A stretch of 15,825 bases of DNA from MVYY01 sp035369865 (GTDB lineage: Bacteria; Bacteroidota; Bacteroidia; Bacteroidales; Paludibacteraceae): positions 1 to 15,825 of the forward strand of contig DAOOVG010000053.1 in the NCBI GenBank assembly GCA_035369865.1, given 5' to 3'. The translations under genes and the position numbers were made by a program. The notes below the pieces were generated by a model. It was not told the origin of the DNA. It searched no databases and was given only the letters and a program-made list of their open reading frames with translations. Shown piece after piece: positions 7,140-14,240 of this stretch. Each line of letters starts with the position of its first letter. The stretch's first letter is position 1.

Positions 7140-8999
7140 CTAAAAAGCTTGACCAATGTTGAGAAATACTTGTGGTGATTTTTTTGCATTCCATAATGGA
7201 AATCCTACGTCCAGTCTTACTACACCAATTGGCGAATTAATCCGTAAACCGCAGCCAGCCGTATAAGCCAATTGATTAAATGGATAGTGAAAAGAAGAAT
7301 TCCACACATTCCCCATATCAAGAAACATGGCACCTTCCAGCAACCAGAATAATCGATGACGAACCTCTACACTCATTTCCAAAACACTTTTTCCACCCAT
7401 TGGAGAACCATCATCACGCAAAGGACCTAAACGAGACCTTCCCCAACCTCGAATAGAATTACTGCCACCAGAATAGAAACGATCTTCTACTGGAACAAAC
7501 TTACTGCTATCAGAAGAAAAAATTCCGCCAATCAAAATACGTCCAGCCAGTGAAAAATTAGCGATCTGGTCATATCTTCTTGCATCAAAACTGCAACGTA
7601 TATAATTAAAATTACTATGAAAAATGTAGCCATTCATTTTTACGCTGGCATTAAATACATTTCCTCGCACAGGAGAAGTCAGCGGATAAGAATTATTAAA
7701 ATTGTAAGAAAACATCAAACCAGATTTATCATACAAATAATCTTTGCTTTCAGGATTAATGTAATCACCATTTGTAGTGCCTTCGTATTGTTTCACATTT
7801 TCCATGTAGTATCCAAAAGAAGTATTCATCTCTTTAGAAATGGAGTAAGTCAAAGGCAAATTTACACCATAACTCTGGATATTATATCCTGGTTCTTTTT
7901 GACGAAGTAAAAATGGATAAACTGAAAAGGAAAAATCTTTTGAAAAAAATTGAGGTTGAATCCAGCTTAAACTGACATGATAAGGTTCTAACGCCGAATG
8001 TTTCAAATACAAATGAAGTCGTGAAGCATCGCCAAATAACGAACGATAAGTGACATCAACAAAAGCTCGAAACTCATCTTCTGTGCCATAGCCGATGCCA
8101 AATTCTGTACTTAAACGGGAAATTTCTTCGACAGTAATTTTCACAGGGATAGGGTTTCTTTTGGTTGTAATATCCAGTTGTGGTTGCAGAGAAATAATTC
8201 TAAAAAGCTGTAAATCGAATAAATGTTTTCGTGTTTTATCAATTTTCTTTTTGTTAAAAACTTGTCCGGAATCAAAAGTACATTGGCGATATATCAATTG
8301 GTCTTTTACATATTTGTTGCCTTCAATGGTTGTGTTTCCAAAAAAGCATTTTTCATTCAATCTAACAGAAAAAAGCACATCAACTTTGCTCAAATCTGGT
8401 TGTAAATGAATTTGTTGTTCACATTCTGCATAAGCGAAACCTTTATTTTGAAAAAAATCCTTAATAAGATTAATATCACTATAAATTTTATTATCAGTAA
8501 AACGTTCTCCTGAAACAGTGAGCATTCTTTTTCTGGAAGGTAAAGAGAAAGAATCTTTTTTTACTTTTAAACTATCTTCAATTTTTATCTTTACTTCACC
8601 AACCAACACTGGCTTGTTTTCCACAATTTTAAAATATAAATCCACTTTCTCCTTTTTATCGTTTTGGGCCACTGAATCGAGTTCTACGCTGGCATTTAAA
8701 AAACCTTCGCATTGATAAAAACGAACCAGCCGATCAATGTCTGATTGGATAAAATTTTCATTATAAATAACCGGTTTTTTTTTGGAAAGTACCTTGTCTA
8801 ACCATTTTGTTTCGTGCAAGGTTGTTTGTTTCAATAGTTCAGATTTGCTGAAAGACTTGTTGCCACTAAATTTGATTTTACCAATTTCATAACCATTTTG
8901 AGCTGACACCTCAGCACAATAAACAAAGAAAAGGAAAAATATAAGTCCGGAAGAACAGTTATATAGTGTAAAAATATTTTTTTTAAAAAAATTGCTCAT
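7140..8999 (-). CDS. tamA: TamA/BamA-family Omp85 outer membrane protein
   Basis: Outer membrane beta-barrel with periplasmic POTRA domains, the partner of TamB. Residues 1-33 form a signal peptide (FFLFFVYC hydrophobic core, cleavage likely after VSA, before Gln34). Three POTRA-like beta-alpha repeats follow at about 36-128, 130-215 and 216-293. The 16-strand barrel runs from about 297 to the C-terminal Phe619 (FLNIGQAF), the usual barrel terminus. The conserved loop-6 motif is IRGWG at 516-520, inside GGSNSIRGWG. Its 619 residues compare with about 577 for E. coli TamA and about 800 for five-POTRA BamA. The POTRA count and the immediately downstream tamB favour TamA. The two genes are separated by two bases and are almost certainly one operon. 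Confidence 0.88.
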   Translation of the reverse strand: MSNFFKKNIFTLYNCSSGLIFFLFFVYCAEVSAQNGYEIGKIKFSGNKSFSKSELLKQTTLHETKWLDKVLSKKKPVIYNENFIQSDIDRLVRFYQCEGFLNASVELDSVAQNDKKEKVDLYFKIVENKPVLVGEVKIKIEDSLKVKKDSFSLPSRKRMLTVSGERFTDNKIYSDINLIKDFFQNKGFAYAECEQQIHLQPDLSKVDVLFSVRLNEKCFFGNTTIEGNKYVKDQLIYRQCTFDSGQVFNKKKIDKTRKHLFDLQLFRIISLQPQLDITTKRNPIPVKITVEEISRLSTEFGIGYGTEDEFRAFVDVTYRSLFGDASRLHLYLKHSALEPYHVSLSWIQPQFFSKDFSFSVYPFLLRQKEPGYNIQSYGVNLPLTYSISKEMNTSFGYYMENVKQYEGTTNGDYINPESKDYLYDKSGLMFSYNFNNSYPLTSPVRGNVFNASVKMNGYIFHSNFNYIRCSFDARRYDQIANFSLAGRILIGGIFSSDSSKFVPVEDRFYSGGSNSIRGWGRSRLGPLRDDGSPMGGKSVLEMSVEVRHRLFWLLEGAMFLDMGNVWNSSFHYPFNQLAYTAGCGLRINSPIGVVRLDVGFPLWNAKKSPQVFLNIGQAF

Positions 9000-9092
9000 T
9001 AACTTTTGTAATTGAAATTTTTAAAAAATTTGAACATATCAGCAAAAAAATACGTAACCCAAAGAATGTGAGGTTTACTTTTTTGCTACTGA

Positions 9093-9100
9093 CAAAATTA
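9093..9100 (-). promoter_or_regulatory. Candidate -7 promoter box for tamAB
   Basis: On the minus strand this reads TAATTTTG, matching TAnnTTTG, about 94 bases upstream of the tamA start. A second identical match lies at 9124-9131. In DNA this AT-rich such matches arise by chance, and no -33 box supports either one. Confidence 0.25.
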
Positions 9101-9166
9101 GAATTTAATTTCAAATTTTAAACCAAAATTATCAAAATGAATTATTTAAATTTAATATTCGATTAA

Positions 9167-9306
9167 CGAGATACCTTGAGGCTTGCTTCGGGGTTATTCA
9201 TTATCAAATTGTGTTCAAAAAGGAGAAATAATTTGAAAATAGTTGGGAACAGGAAGTTTGATGTGATGGATAGGAGAAATGAGATGCAGGTCTTATATAG
9301 ATCTTA
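9167..9306 (+). pseudogene. Short open frame fused to IS-end copy B, probable remnant
   Basis: A frame open from just after a TAA at 9164-9166 to the TAA at 9304-9306 reads, near its end, NLKIVGNRKFDVMDRRNEMQ and then VLYRS. The last five codons lie inside the repeat shared with the left transposase remnant, where the counterpart reads PDLYRF. I do not recognise the upstream part, and it does not match the corresponding part of the left copy. It could be a rearranged transposase fragment or an accidental open frame. Confidence 0.25.
9173..9194. repeat. GC-richer palindrome (REP-like hairpin)
   Basis: ACCTTGAGGC (9173-9182) can pair with GCTTCGGGGT (9185-9194) using several G-U wobbles on the plus-strand RNA. 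The unit stands out in very AT-rich surroundings. It resembles short palindromes that recur between genes in Bacteroidota genomes, an impression I cannot test here. Only one copy is present in the window. Confidence 0.35.
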
Positions 9307-9412
9307 ATTTGAAATACATAAACTTTTTTTGAAAGGAATAAAACCATTCGAAATGTTATGACATTTCCTAATCTTAAAAAAGAATAACCATTTGTGCAAT
9401 CATTTTTTAAAC
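9287..9412 (+). repeat. IS-end repeat, copy B
   Basis: Plus-strand counterpart of copy A at 50-179. Both contain the start AGGTC/AGATT-TATATAGAT, then a stop codon, then a long block ending CATTTGTGCAATCA plus a T-run and AAAC. Small indels and substitutions separate the copies, showing both have drifted. No transposase catalytic motif remains beside this copy. Confidence 0.75.
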
Positions 9413-9564
9413 TTTATATAATAAAATAATTTGGATTTAGACATAAAAATGCCTTTTATGAAACGTCTGAATACCCAAAAAACAAAAAAATCCCACATCT
9501 CTCTTTGTAATAAAAACATTTATTTTCAAAGAGTTACAGAGAAAAAACATAGAATTGAACAGAG
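9413..9564. other. Non-coding stretch with small inverted repeats
   Basis: No frame looks like protein. Visible structures are CATAAAA (9442-9448) pairing with TTTTATG (9454-9460), and CTCTTTG (9501-9507) pairing with CAAAGAG (9527-9533). A 12-base direct repeat, ACAGAGAAAAAA, begins at about 9536 and again at about 9560. Confidence 0.4.
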
Positions 9565-9614
9565 AAAAAATTTACAACACAATATGATAATTTGATATCA
9601 AAACAATTGTGTTG
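9565..9614 (-). terminator. Probable rho-independent terminator of mgsA
   Basis: CAACACAAT (9575-9583) pairs perfectly with ATTGTGTTG (9606-9614). The 22-base loop contains the palindrome TTTGATATCAAA (9591-9602), which can extend the fold. Read on the minus strand, the stem is followed by TAAATTTTTTC, a good U-tract. It lies about 130 bases downstream of the mgsA stop. Confidence 0.5.
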
Positions 9615-9615
9615 C

Positions 9616-9656
9616 AACAATGGTAATACAAGTTACAAATCTGTATCACCATTGTT
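9616..9656. repeat. Second perfect hairpin beside the mgsA terminator
   Basis: AACAATGGT (9616-9624) pairs with ACCATTGTT (9648-9656), and ATACA inside it can pair with TGTAT to lengthen the stem. It directly abuts the terminator hairpin, with one base between them. No U-tract follows on the minus strand, so on its own it is not a terminator; it may protect the mgsA transcript end. Confidence 0.45.
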
Positions 9657-9743
9657 AATTTCAATATTCACAGATTTACAAATATATAATGCAAGCTTCA
9701 AAGAATGGGGTAAAGAAATTCACATTAAAAAAACAGTTTCTTT

Positions 9744-10220
9744 TTAATCTAAATCTTCATCAGAATTAAAGAAATCTTCTCGCACAAATTTAACATATTT
9801 GGGTTCTGTAGGTACATAAGTTTCATCATCCCACAAAGTGCTGGTAATCATTAAATCAGCACTGTAACGATTACAAGCCAGTGGTACATTATGAATTCTA
9901 CATTGACGAAGCAACATTTGAATATCTGCTTCGTGTGGTTGAGGATTGAGATCATCAATTAAAAAAACTGCCAAATCAATTTTTTTCTGAACAACAAGAG
10001 CAGCTATTTCAGCATCACCTCCTAAAGGTCCTGAATGCATACAAGTAATGTCAACTTCAATTCCTCTTTCTGCCATTGCTTTTTTTATTAATTTACCTGT
10101 AGTACCTGTACAAAATAATTTGTGCTGAGATAACATTTCAGCATTATATAAAGCCCATTCTACCATATCAACTTTTCGATTATCATGAGCTACAAGAGCT
10201 ATTTTTAATTGTCTTTTCAT
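9744..10220 (-). CDS. mgsA: Methylglyoxal synthase
   Basis: Cytoplasmic enzyme that converts dihydroxyacetone phosphate to methylglyoxal and phosphate, a bypass of lower glycolysis that relieves phosphate limitation or sugar-phosphate build-up. The 158-residue protein is a single MGS-like domain. The N-terminal strand ends in AHDNRK (11-16) with the phosphate-contacting His12. CTGTTGK lies at 37-43 and GPLGGD at 64-69 with Asp69, the catalytic base position. LIDDLNPQPHEAD (87-99) supplies Asp89, His96 and Asp99. Many family members have FFWDPL where this one has FLIDDL, so Trp and Pro are replaced but the key acids remain. The C-terminal tail is acidic (SDEDLD). It is a single gene, divergent from the TCA operon, with its own -7 box and terminator. 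Confidence 0.93.
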   Translation of the reverse strand: MKRQLKIALVAHDNRKVDMVEWALYNAEMLSQHKLFCTGTTGKLIKKAMAERGIEVDITCMHSGPLGGDAEIAALVVQKKIDLAVFLIDDLNPQPHEADIQMLLRQCRIHNVPLACNRYSADLMITSTLWDDETYVPTEPKYVKFVREDFFNSDEDLD

Positions 10221-10261
10221 AAAAAATTAATCTATAACGGTAAATAATTTTTAATTTTATT

Positions 10262-10269
10262 CAAAGATA
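10262..10269 (-). promoter_or_regulatory. Bacteroidota -7 promoter box for mgsA
   Basis: On the minus strand this reads TATCTTTG, a full match to TAnnTTTG, 41 bases upstream of the mgsA start. It predicts a 5' leader of about 35 bases. No clear -33 TTTG is seen. Confidence 0.5.
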
Positions 10270-10481
10270 AGCATTTTTTCATAAGTAACGAAAAAGATAC
10301 AAAATGAATATATACAATTCCTGAAGCTCTTGATAGTGTAAAGTTCTTATCATTTCTTCAAATGATTAATATTTAAGTAAAAATATTCCAATGTATATTT
10401 ATTCAAAAAAATAAATAAATTTAAATTTTGTTATAATGAATAATTACTTTAAATAAAATAGAGTGATTGTAACTTTTTTAT

Positions 10482-10489
10482 TACTTTTG
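10482..10489 (+). promoter_or_regulatory. Bacteroidota -7 promoter box for the acn-gltA-icd operon
   Basis: TACTTTTG matches TAnnTTTG, 19 bases before the acn ATG, predicting a very short leader. It is the only good match directly in front of the operon, and none is seen in the two intergenic gaps within it. The 210 bases between this box and the mgsA box are AT-rich with no recognised operator. Confidence 0.55.
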
Positions 10490-10508
10490 CAAAACAAATT
10501 GTATAATT

Positions 10509-12800
10509 ATGATTAAAAATGAAGTAAATATGATTTTTAAGGAAGAAATATTTCGGCAATTTTATGCAACATTTTCTATAAAAATTGAAAAAATACAATC
10601 ACAGCTTAGACATCCATTAACGCTTACTGAAAAAATTTTATATGTCCATTTAGCACCCAATGAAACGATAAAAAACTTTCGACGAGGAATAGATTATGTA
10701 AATTTTGTTCCTGACCGTGTGGCTATGCAGGATGCCACTGCTCAAATGGCACTTTTACAATTGATGAATTCAGGACGAGAAAAAGTTGCCGTGCCTACTT
10801 CTGTTCATTGCGATCATTTAATTGAGGCAAATAATTCAGCATGGGAAGATTTAAAAAAAGCTAAAGAAATTAATCAGGAAATATATGATTTTTTGAAAGC
10901 AGTTTCAAATAATTATGGAATTTATTTCTGGGAACCTGGAGCAGGAATTATCCATCAAATAATTTTTGAAAATTATGCTTTTCCGGGTGGAATGATGATA
11001 GGAACTGATTCGCATACGCCAACTGCTGGGGGATTGAGCATGATAGCTATTGGCGTAGGAGGTGCTGATGCAGTAGATGTTATGGCAGGGCTTACCTGGG
11101 AATTAAGAATGCCAAAAATCATTGGAGTAAAACTTACAGGAAAACTTTCAGGTTGGGCATCACCAAAAGATGTAATTTTAAAATTAGCCGGAATGCTTAC
11201 CGTGAAAGGTGCTACAAATGCCGTTTTGGAATATTTTGGCGAAGGTACCGAAACCTTATCAGCTACGGGAAAAGCCACCATTTGCAATATGGGGGCTGAA
11301 GTTGGTGCTACTACTTCCATATTTCCATATGATAAAAAATCTGAACAATATCTCAAGGCTACGGGGCGAAACTCAATTGCTACAATGGCAAACAAATTGA
11401 GTAATTATTTAACTGCTGATCCAGAAGTGCTGGCTCATCCAGAAGATTTTTATGATAAAGTTATTGAAATCAATTTAAACGAAATAGAACCTCATATCAA
11501 TGGTCCATTTACACCTGATGCAGCTTATCCTATTTCAAAATTTGCCAAAATAGTTAAAGAAAAAAAATATCCGCAAAAAATGGAAGTTGGATTAATTGGT
11601 TCTTGTACCAATTCTTCTTATGAAGATTTATCAAGAGCTGCTTCTGTTTTTGAGCAAGCCATTGAAAAAGATTTGAAAATAAATGCTGAACTTTTAATCA
11701 ATCCAGGGTCTGAACAAATCAAAGCCACTGCTGAACGCGATGGTATATTGGAAGTTTTTACAAAAGTAGGTGGAGTTATTATGGCAAATGCTTGCGGTCC
11801 TTGCATTGGGCAATGGAGCCGTAAACTGATTCCTGCTGATCGTCCTAATTCTATTGTTACTACTTTCAATAGAAATTTTGCCAAACGAAATGATGGCAAT
11901 CCGAATACTCATGCTTTTCTTGCTTCTCCTGAAATAGTTGCTGCACTGACTATTGCCGGTGATTTATGCTTTAATCCGTTAACGGATTTCTTAACTAATG
12001 AAAAAGGTGAAAAAGTAAAGTTAAGTGAACCGATTGGTTTTGAACTTCCTTCTGCTGGGTACGAAACAAAGGGAAAAGGTTATATTGCTCCTACTGGGAA
12101 AAAATTGCCTATCAATATTGACCCACATTCTGAAAGATTGCAACTCTTACAGCCTTTCCCAGCCTGGGATGGAAAAGATATGATAGAATTAGCTTTGTTA
12201 ATTAAAGTCAAAGGCAAATGCACCACAGACCATATTTCAATGGCAGGTCCTTGGTTGCGTTATCGCGGTCATCTGGACAAAATTTCTGATAATTTATTAA
12301 TGGGAGCAGTAAATGCTTTCAATAATAAGACAAATAGCGTTCTTTATCCTCCTACTGGTGAATACATACCTGTTTCTGCAGCAGCAAGAAAATATAAAGC
12401 AGAAAACATTGGAAGTGTGATAGTAGCCGAAGAAAATTATGGAGAAGGATCTTCACGTGAACATGCAGCAATGGAGCCTCGCTATTTGAATGTGAAAGCT
12501 ATTATAGCCAAATCGTTTGCTCGTATTCATGAAACCAATTTAAAAAAACAAGGAATGCTTGCTCTTACCTTCATTAACAAATCAGATTATGATAGAATTA
12601 GAGAAGATGATAAAATCAGCATCTTAGGATTAACTGAATTTTCTCCTGGTAAAAATTTAAAAATTCAGTTACATCACAGTGATGGCACTACTGAACAATT
12701 TGAAGTTGTACATAGTTATAATCAAACTCAAATTGAATGGTTTAAGGCAGGCAGTGCTTTAAATTTCATAAAAAAACAATTTGAAAAAGGAAACAATTAA
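10509..12800 (+). CDS. acn: Aconitate hydratase (aconitase)
   Basis: Cytoplasmic [4Fe-4S] enzyme that interconverts citrate and isocitrate. The 763-residue protein matches the mitochondrial-type aconitase length. Cluster ligands are Cys366 (GSCTNSSYEDLS) and Cys429/Cys432 (ANACGPCIGQW). Substrate and catalytic regions include GTDSHTPTAGG (165-175), NRNFAKRNDGNPNTHAF (454-470), TTDHISMAGPW (572-582) and GEGSSREHAAMEPR (645-658), with the catalytic Ser in the SSREH motif. No residue expected at the active site is missing. The start at 10509 could instead be the ATG at 10530, eight codons in; the family's conserved HPLTLTEKIL begins at residue 35 and does not decide between them. It is the first gene of a three-gene TCA operon, with a 57-base gap to gltA. 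Confidence 0.96.
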   Translation: MIKNEVNMIFKEEIFRQFYATFSIKIEKIQSQLRHPLTLTEKILYVHLAPNETIKNFRRGIDYVNFVPDRVAMQDATAQMALLQLMNSGREKVAVPTSVHCDHLIEANNSAWEDLKKAKEINQEIYDFLKAVSNNYGIYFWEPGAGIIHQIIFENYAFPGGMMIGTDSHTPTAGGLSMIAIGVGGADAVDVMAGLTWELRMPKIIGVKLTGKLSGWASPKDVILKLAGMLTVKGATNAVLEYFGEGTETLSATGKATICNMGAEVGATTSIFPYDKKSEQYLKATGRNSIATMANKLSNYLTADPEVLAHPEDFYDKVIEINLNEIEPHINGPFTPDAAYPISKFAKIVKEKKYPQKMEVGLIGSCTNSSYEDLSRAASVFEQAIEKDLKINAELLINPGSEQIKATAERDGILEVFTKVGGVIMANACGPCIGQWSRKLIPADRPNSIVTTFNRNFAKRNDGNPNTHAFLASPEIVAALTIAGDLCFNPLTDFLTNEKGEKVKLSEPIGFELPSAGYETKGKGYIAPTGKKLPINIDPHSERLQLLQPFPAWDGKDMIELALLIKVKGKCTTDHISMAGPWLRYRGHLDKISDNLLMGAVNAFNNKTNSVLYPPTGEYIPVSAAARKYKAENIGSVIVAEENYGEGSSREHAAMEPRYLNVKAIIAKSFARIHETNLKKQGMLALTFINKSDYDRIREDDKISILGLTEFSPGKNLKIQLHHSDGTTEQFEVVHSYNQTQIEWFKAGSALNFIKKQFEKGNN

Positions 12801-12857
12801 AATTCAGAGACAAAATATAAAACAAACATATATTCATTTTCAAAAATTAAGAAAGTA

Positions 12858-14213
12858 ATGAAAGAAGAATTTCTTATTTATAAACTCTCCGAAACCATTA
12901 AGAAGACCAGTAAAATTGACAAAGAACTTTTTACAAAATATAATGTCAAACGAGGATTAAGAAATGAAGATCATACTGGTGTGCTGGTAGGCTTAACGCG
13001 TATAGGCGACGTAGTGGGTTATGAACGAACGGAAACTGGTGAACTGAAACCTATTCCTGGGAAACTTTATTATCGTGGAATTGATGTAGAAGAGTTAGTA
13101 AATGGCATTCAGAAAGAAAATCGATTGGGATTTGAGGAAACTGCTTATTTACTTCTTTCAGGGTATTTACCCAACAACGAAGAATTGGAAACTTTTTCAC
13201 ATATTATTTATGAAAAAATGCCGCTGGAACATCAAGCCACCATTAGCATCTTGAACCTCAAAGGACATAACATAATGAACATTCTGGCTCGTAGCGTATT
13301 GGAACTTTATATTTATGATGAAAATCCGGATAATATTTCACGAGACAATCTTATCAAACAATCTCTTAATCTGATTGCCAAATTTCCAACCATTATTTCT
13401 TATGCCTATAATGTATTGCGTCATCATGAAAAAGGACGTTCCTTACACGTACGTCATCCAAACGAAAATTTTTCATTTGCCGAGAATTTTCTGTATATGA
13501 TAAAAGGGAAAGACCAATATACGCCACTTGAAGTGCAAATTCTTGATTTAGCTCTCATTTTGCATGCTGAACATGGTGGTGGAAATAATTCTACTTTCAG
13601 TGTACGCGTAACCAGTTCTACCGAAACCGATACCTATTCTTCTATTGCTGCAGGAATTGGTTCTTTGAAAGGTCCACTTCATGGAGGTGCTAATCTGAAA
13701 GTAATGGGCATGATTGACGATATGAAAAAGAATATTGCTGATTGGACAAATCCTGAAGAAATAGATAAATATTTGCTCAAAATTTTGAACAAACAAGCTT
13801 ATGATAAATCGGGCTTAATTTATGGAGTAGGGCATGCAGTTTATACCATTAGCGACCCAAGAGCAGTATTATTGAAAAAAATGGCACGTGAATTAGCAAA
13901 GGAAAAAGGACTTGAAAAAGAATTTAATTTTCTGGAACTGATTGAAGAACGCGCCATCAAAACATTTATGGAATATAAAGGAAAAGATGTAGACAAACAA
14001 GTTTGCATTAACGTTGATTTTTATTCAGGTTTTGTTTATCAAGCCATTGGTCTGCCACAAGAAGTTTATACACCTATTTTTGCAATGGCACGCGTGGTTG
14101 GCTGGTGTGCTCACAGAATTGAGGAACTTAACTTTGAAAGTAAACGCATTATACGTCCTGCTTATAAGAATGTCAATGAAAATCAAGAATATATTCCTCT
14201 AAGTAAAAGATAA
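12858..14213 (+). CDS. gltA: Citrate synthase
   Basis: Condenses oxaloacetate and acetyl-CoA to citrate. The 451-residue protein carries HAEHGGGNNSTF (236-247), GPLHGGANLKVM (272-283) with His275, GVGHAVYTISDPRA (323-336) with His326 and Arg335, and NVDFYSGFVYQAIG (385-398) with Asp387. His275, His326 and Asp387 correspond to the catalytic triad of E. coli GltA (His264, His305, Asp362). Many citrate synthases have GHRVY where this has GHAVY. The N-terminal 40 residues (KIDKELFTKYNVKRGLRNED) give the form seen in Bacteroidota rather than the E. coli one. No strong ribosome binding site is visible, as is normal for the phylum. It lies between acn and icd with short gaps and no internal promoter box, so co-transcription is likely. 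Confidence 0.95.
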   Translation: MKEEFLIYKLSETIKKTSKIDKELFTKYNVKRGLRNEDHTGVLVGLTRIGDVVGYERTETGELKPIPGKLYYRGIDVEELVNGIQKENRLGFEETAYLLLSGYLPNNEELETFSHIIYEKMPLEHQATISILNLKGHNIMNILARSVLELYIYDENPDNISRDNLIKQSLNLIAKFPTIISYAYNVLRHHEKGRSLHVRHPNENFSFAENFLYMIKGKDQYTPLEVQILDLALILHAEHGGGNNSTFSVRVTSSTETDTYSSIAAGIGSLKGPLHGGANLKVMGMIDDMKKNIADWTNPEEIDKYLLKILNKQAYDKSGLIYGVGHAVYTISDPRAVLLKKMARELAKEKGLEKEFNFLELIEERAIKTFMEYKGKDVDKQVCINVDFYSGFVYQAIGLPQEVYTPIFAMARVVGWCAHRIEELNFESKRIIRPAYKNVNENQEYIPLSKR

Positions 14214-14240
14214 GAAACAAAATTTTATAATACTAAACGA

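Noticed and set aside
7617..8409. Several plus-strand open frames antisense to tamA
   Set aside because: They are mirror frames of the Omp85 gene with no recognisable domain; AT-rich coding DNA often leaves such frames open.
50..9412. An active composite transposon or phase-variable invertible segment
   Set aside because: Both IS ends have diverged from each other, no intact transposase or recombinase is present, and the enclosed genes are housekeeping-type. Only a past rearrangement is kept as a possibility.
9501..9656. Clustered short repeats considered as a CRISPR array
   Set aside because: The repeats are different inverted pairs, not a regularly spaced identical direct repeat, and no cas gene is present.
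10973..11395. A 140-codon minus-strand open frame inside acn
   Set aside because: It lies wholly within the coding strand of a well conserved aconitase and has no motif, promoter or start context of its own.
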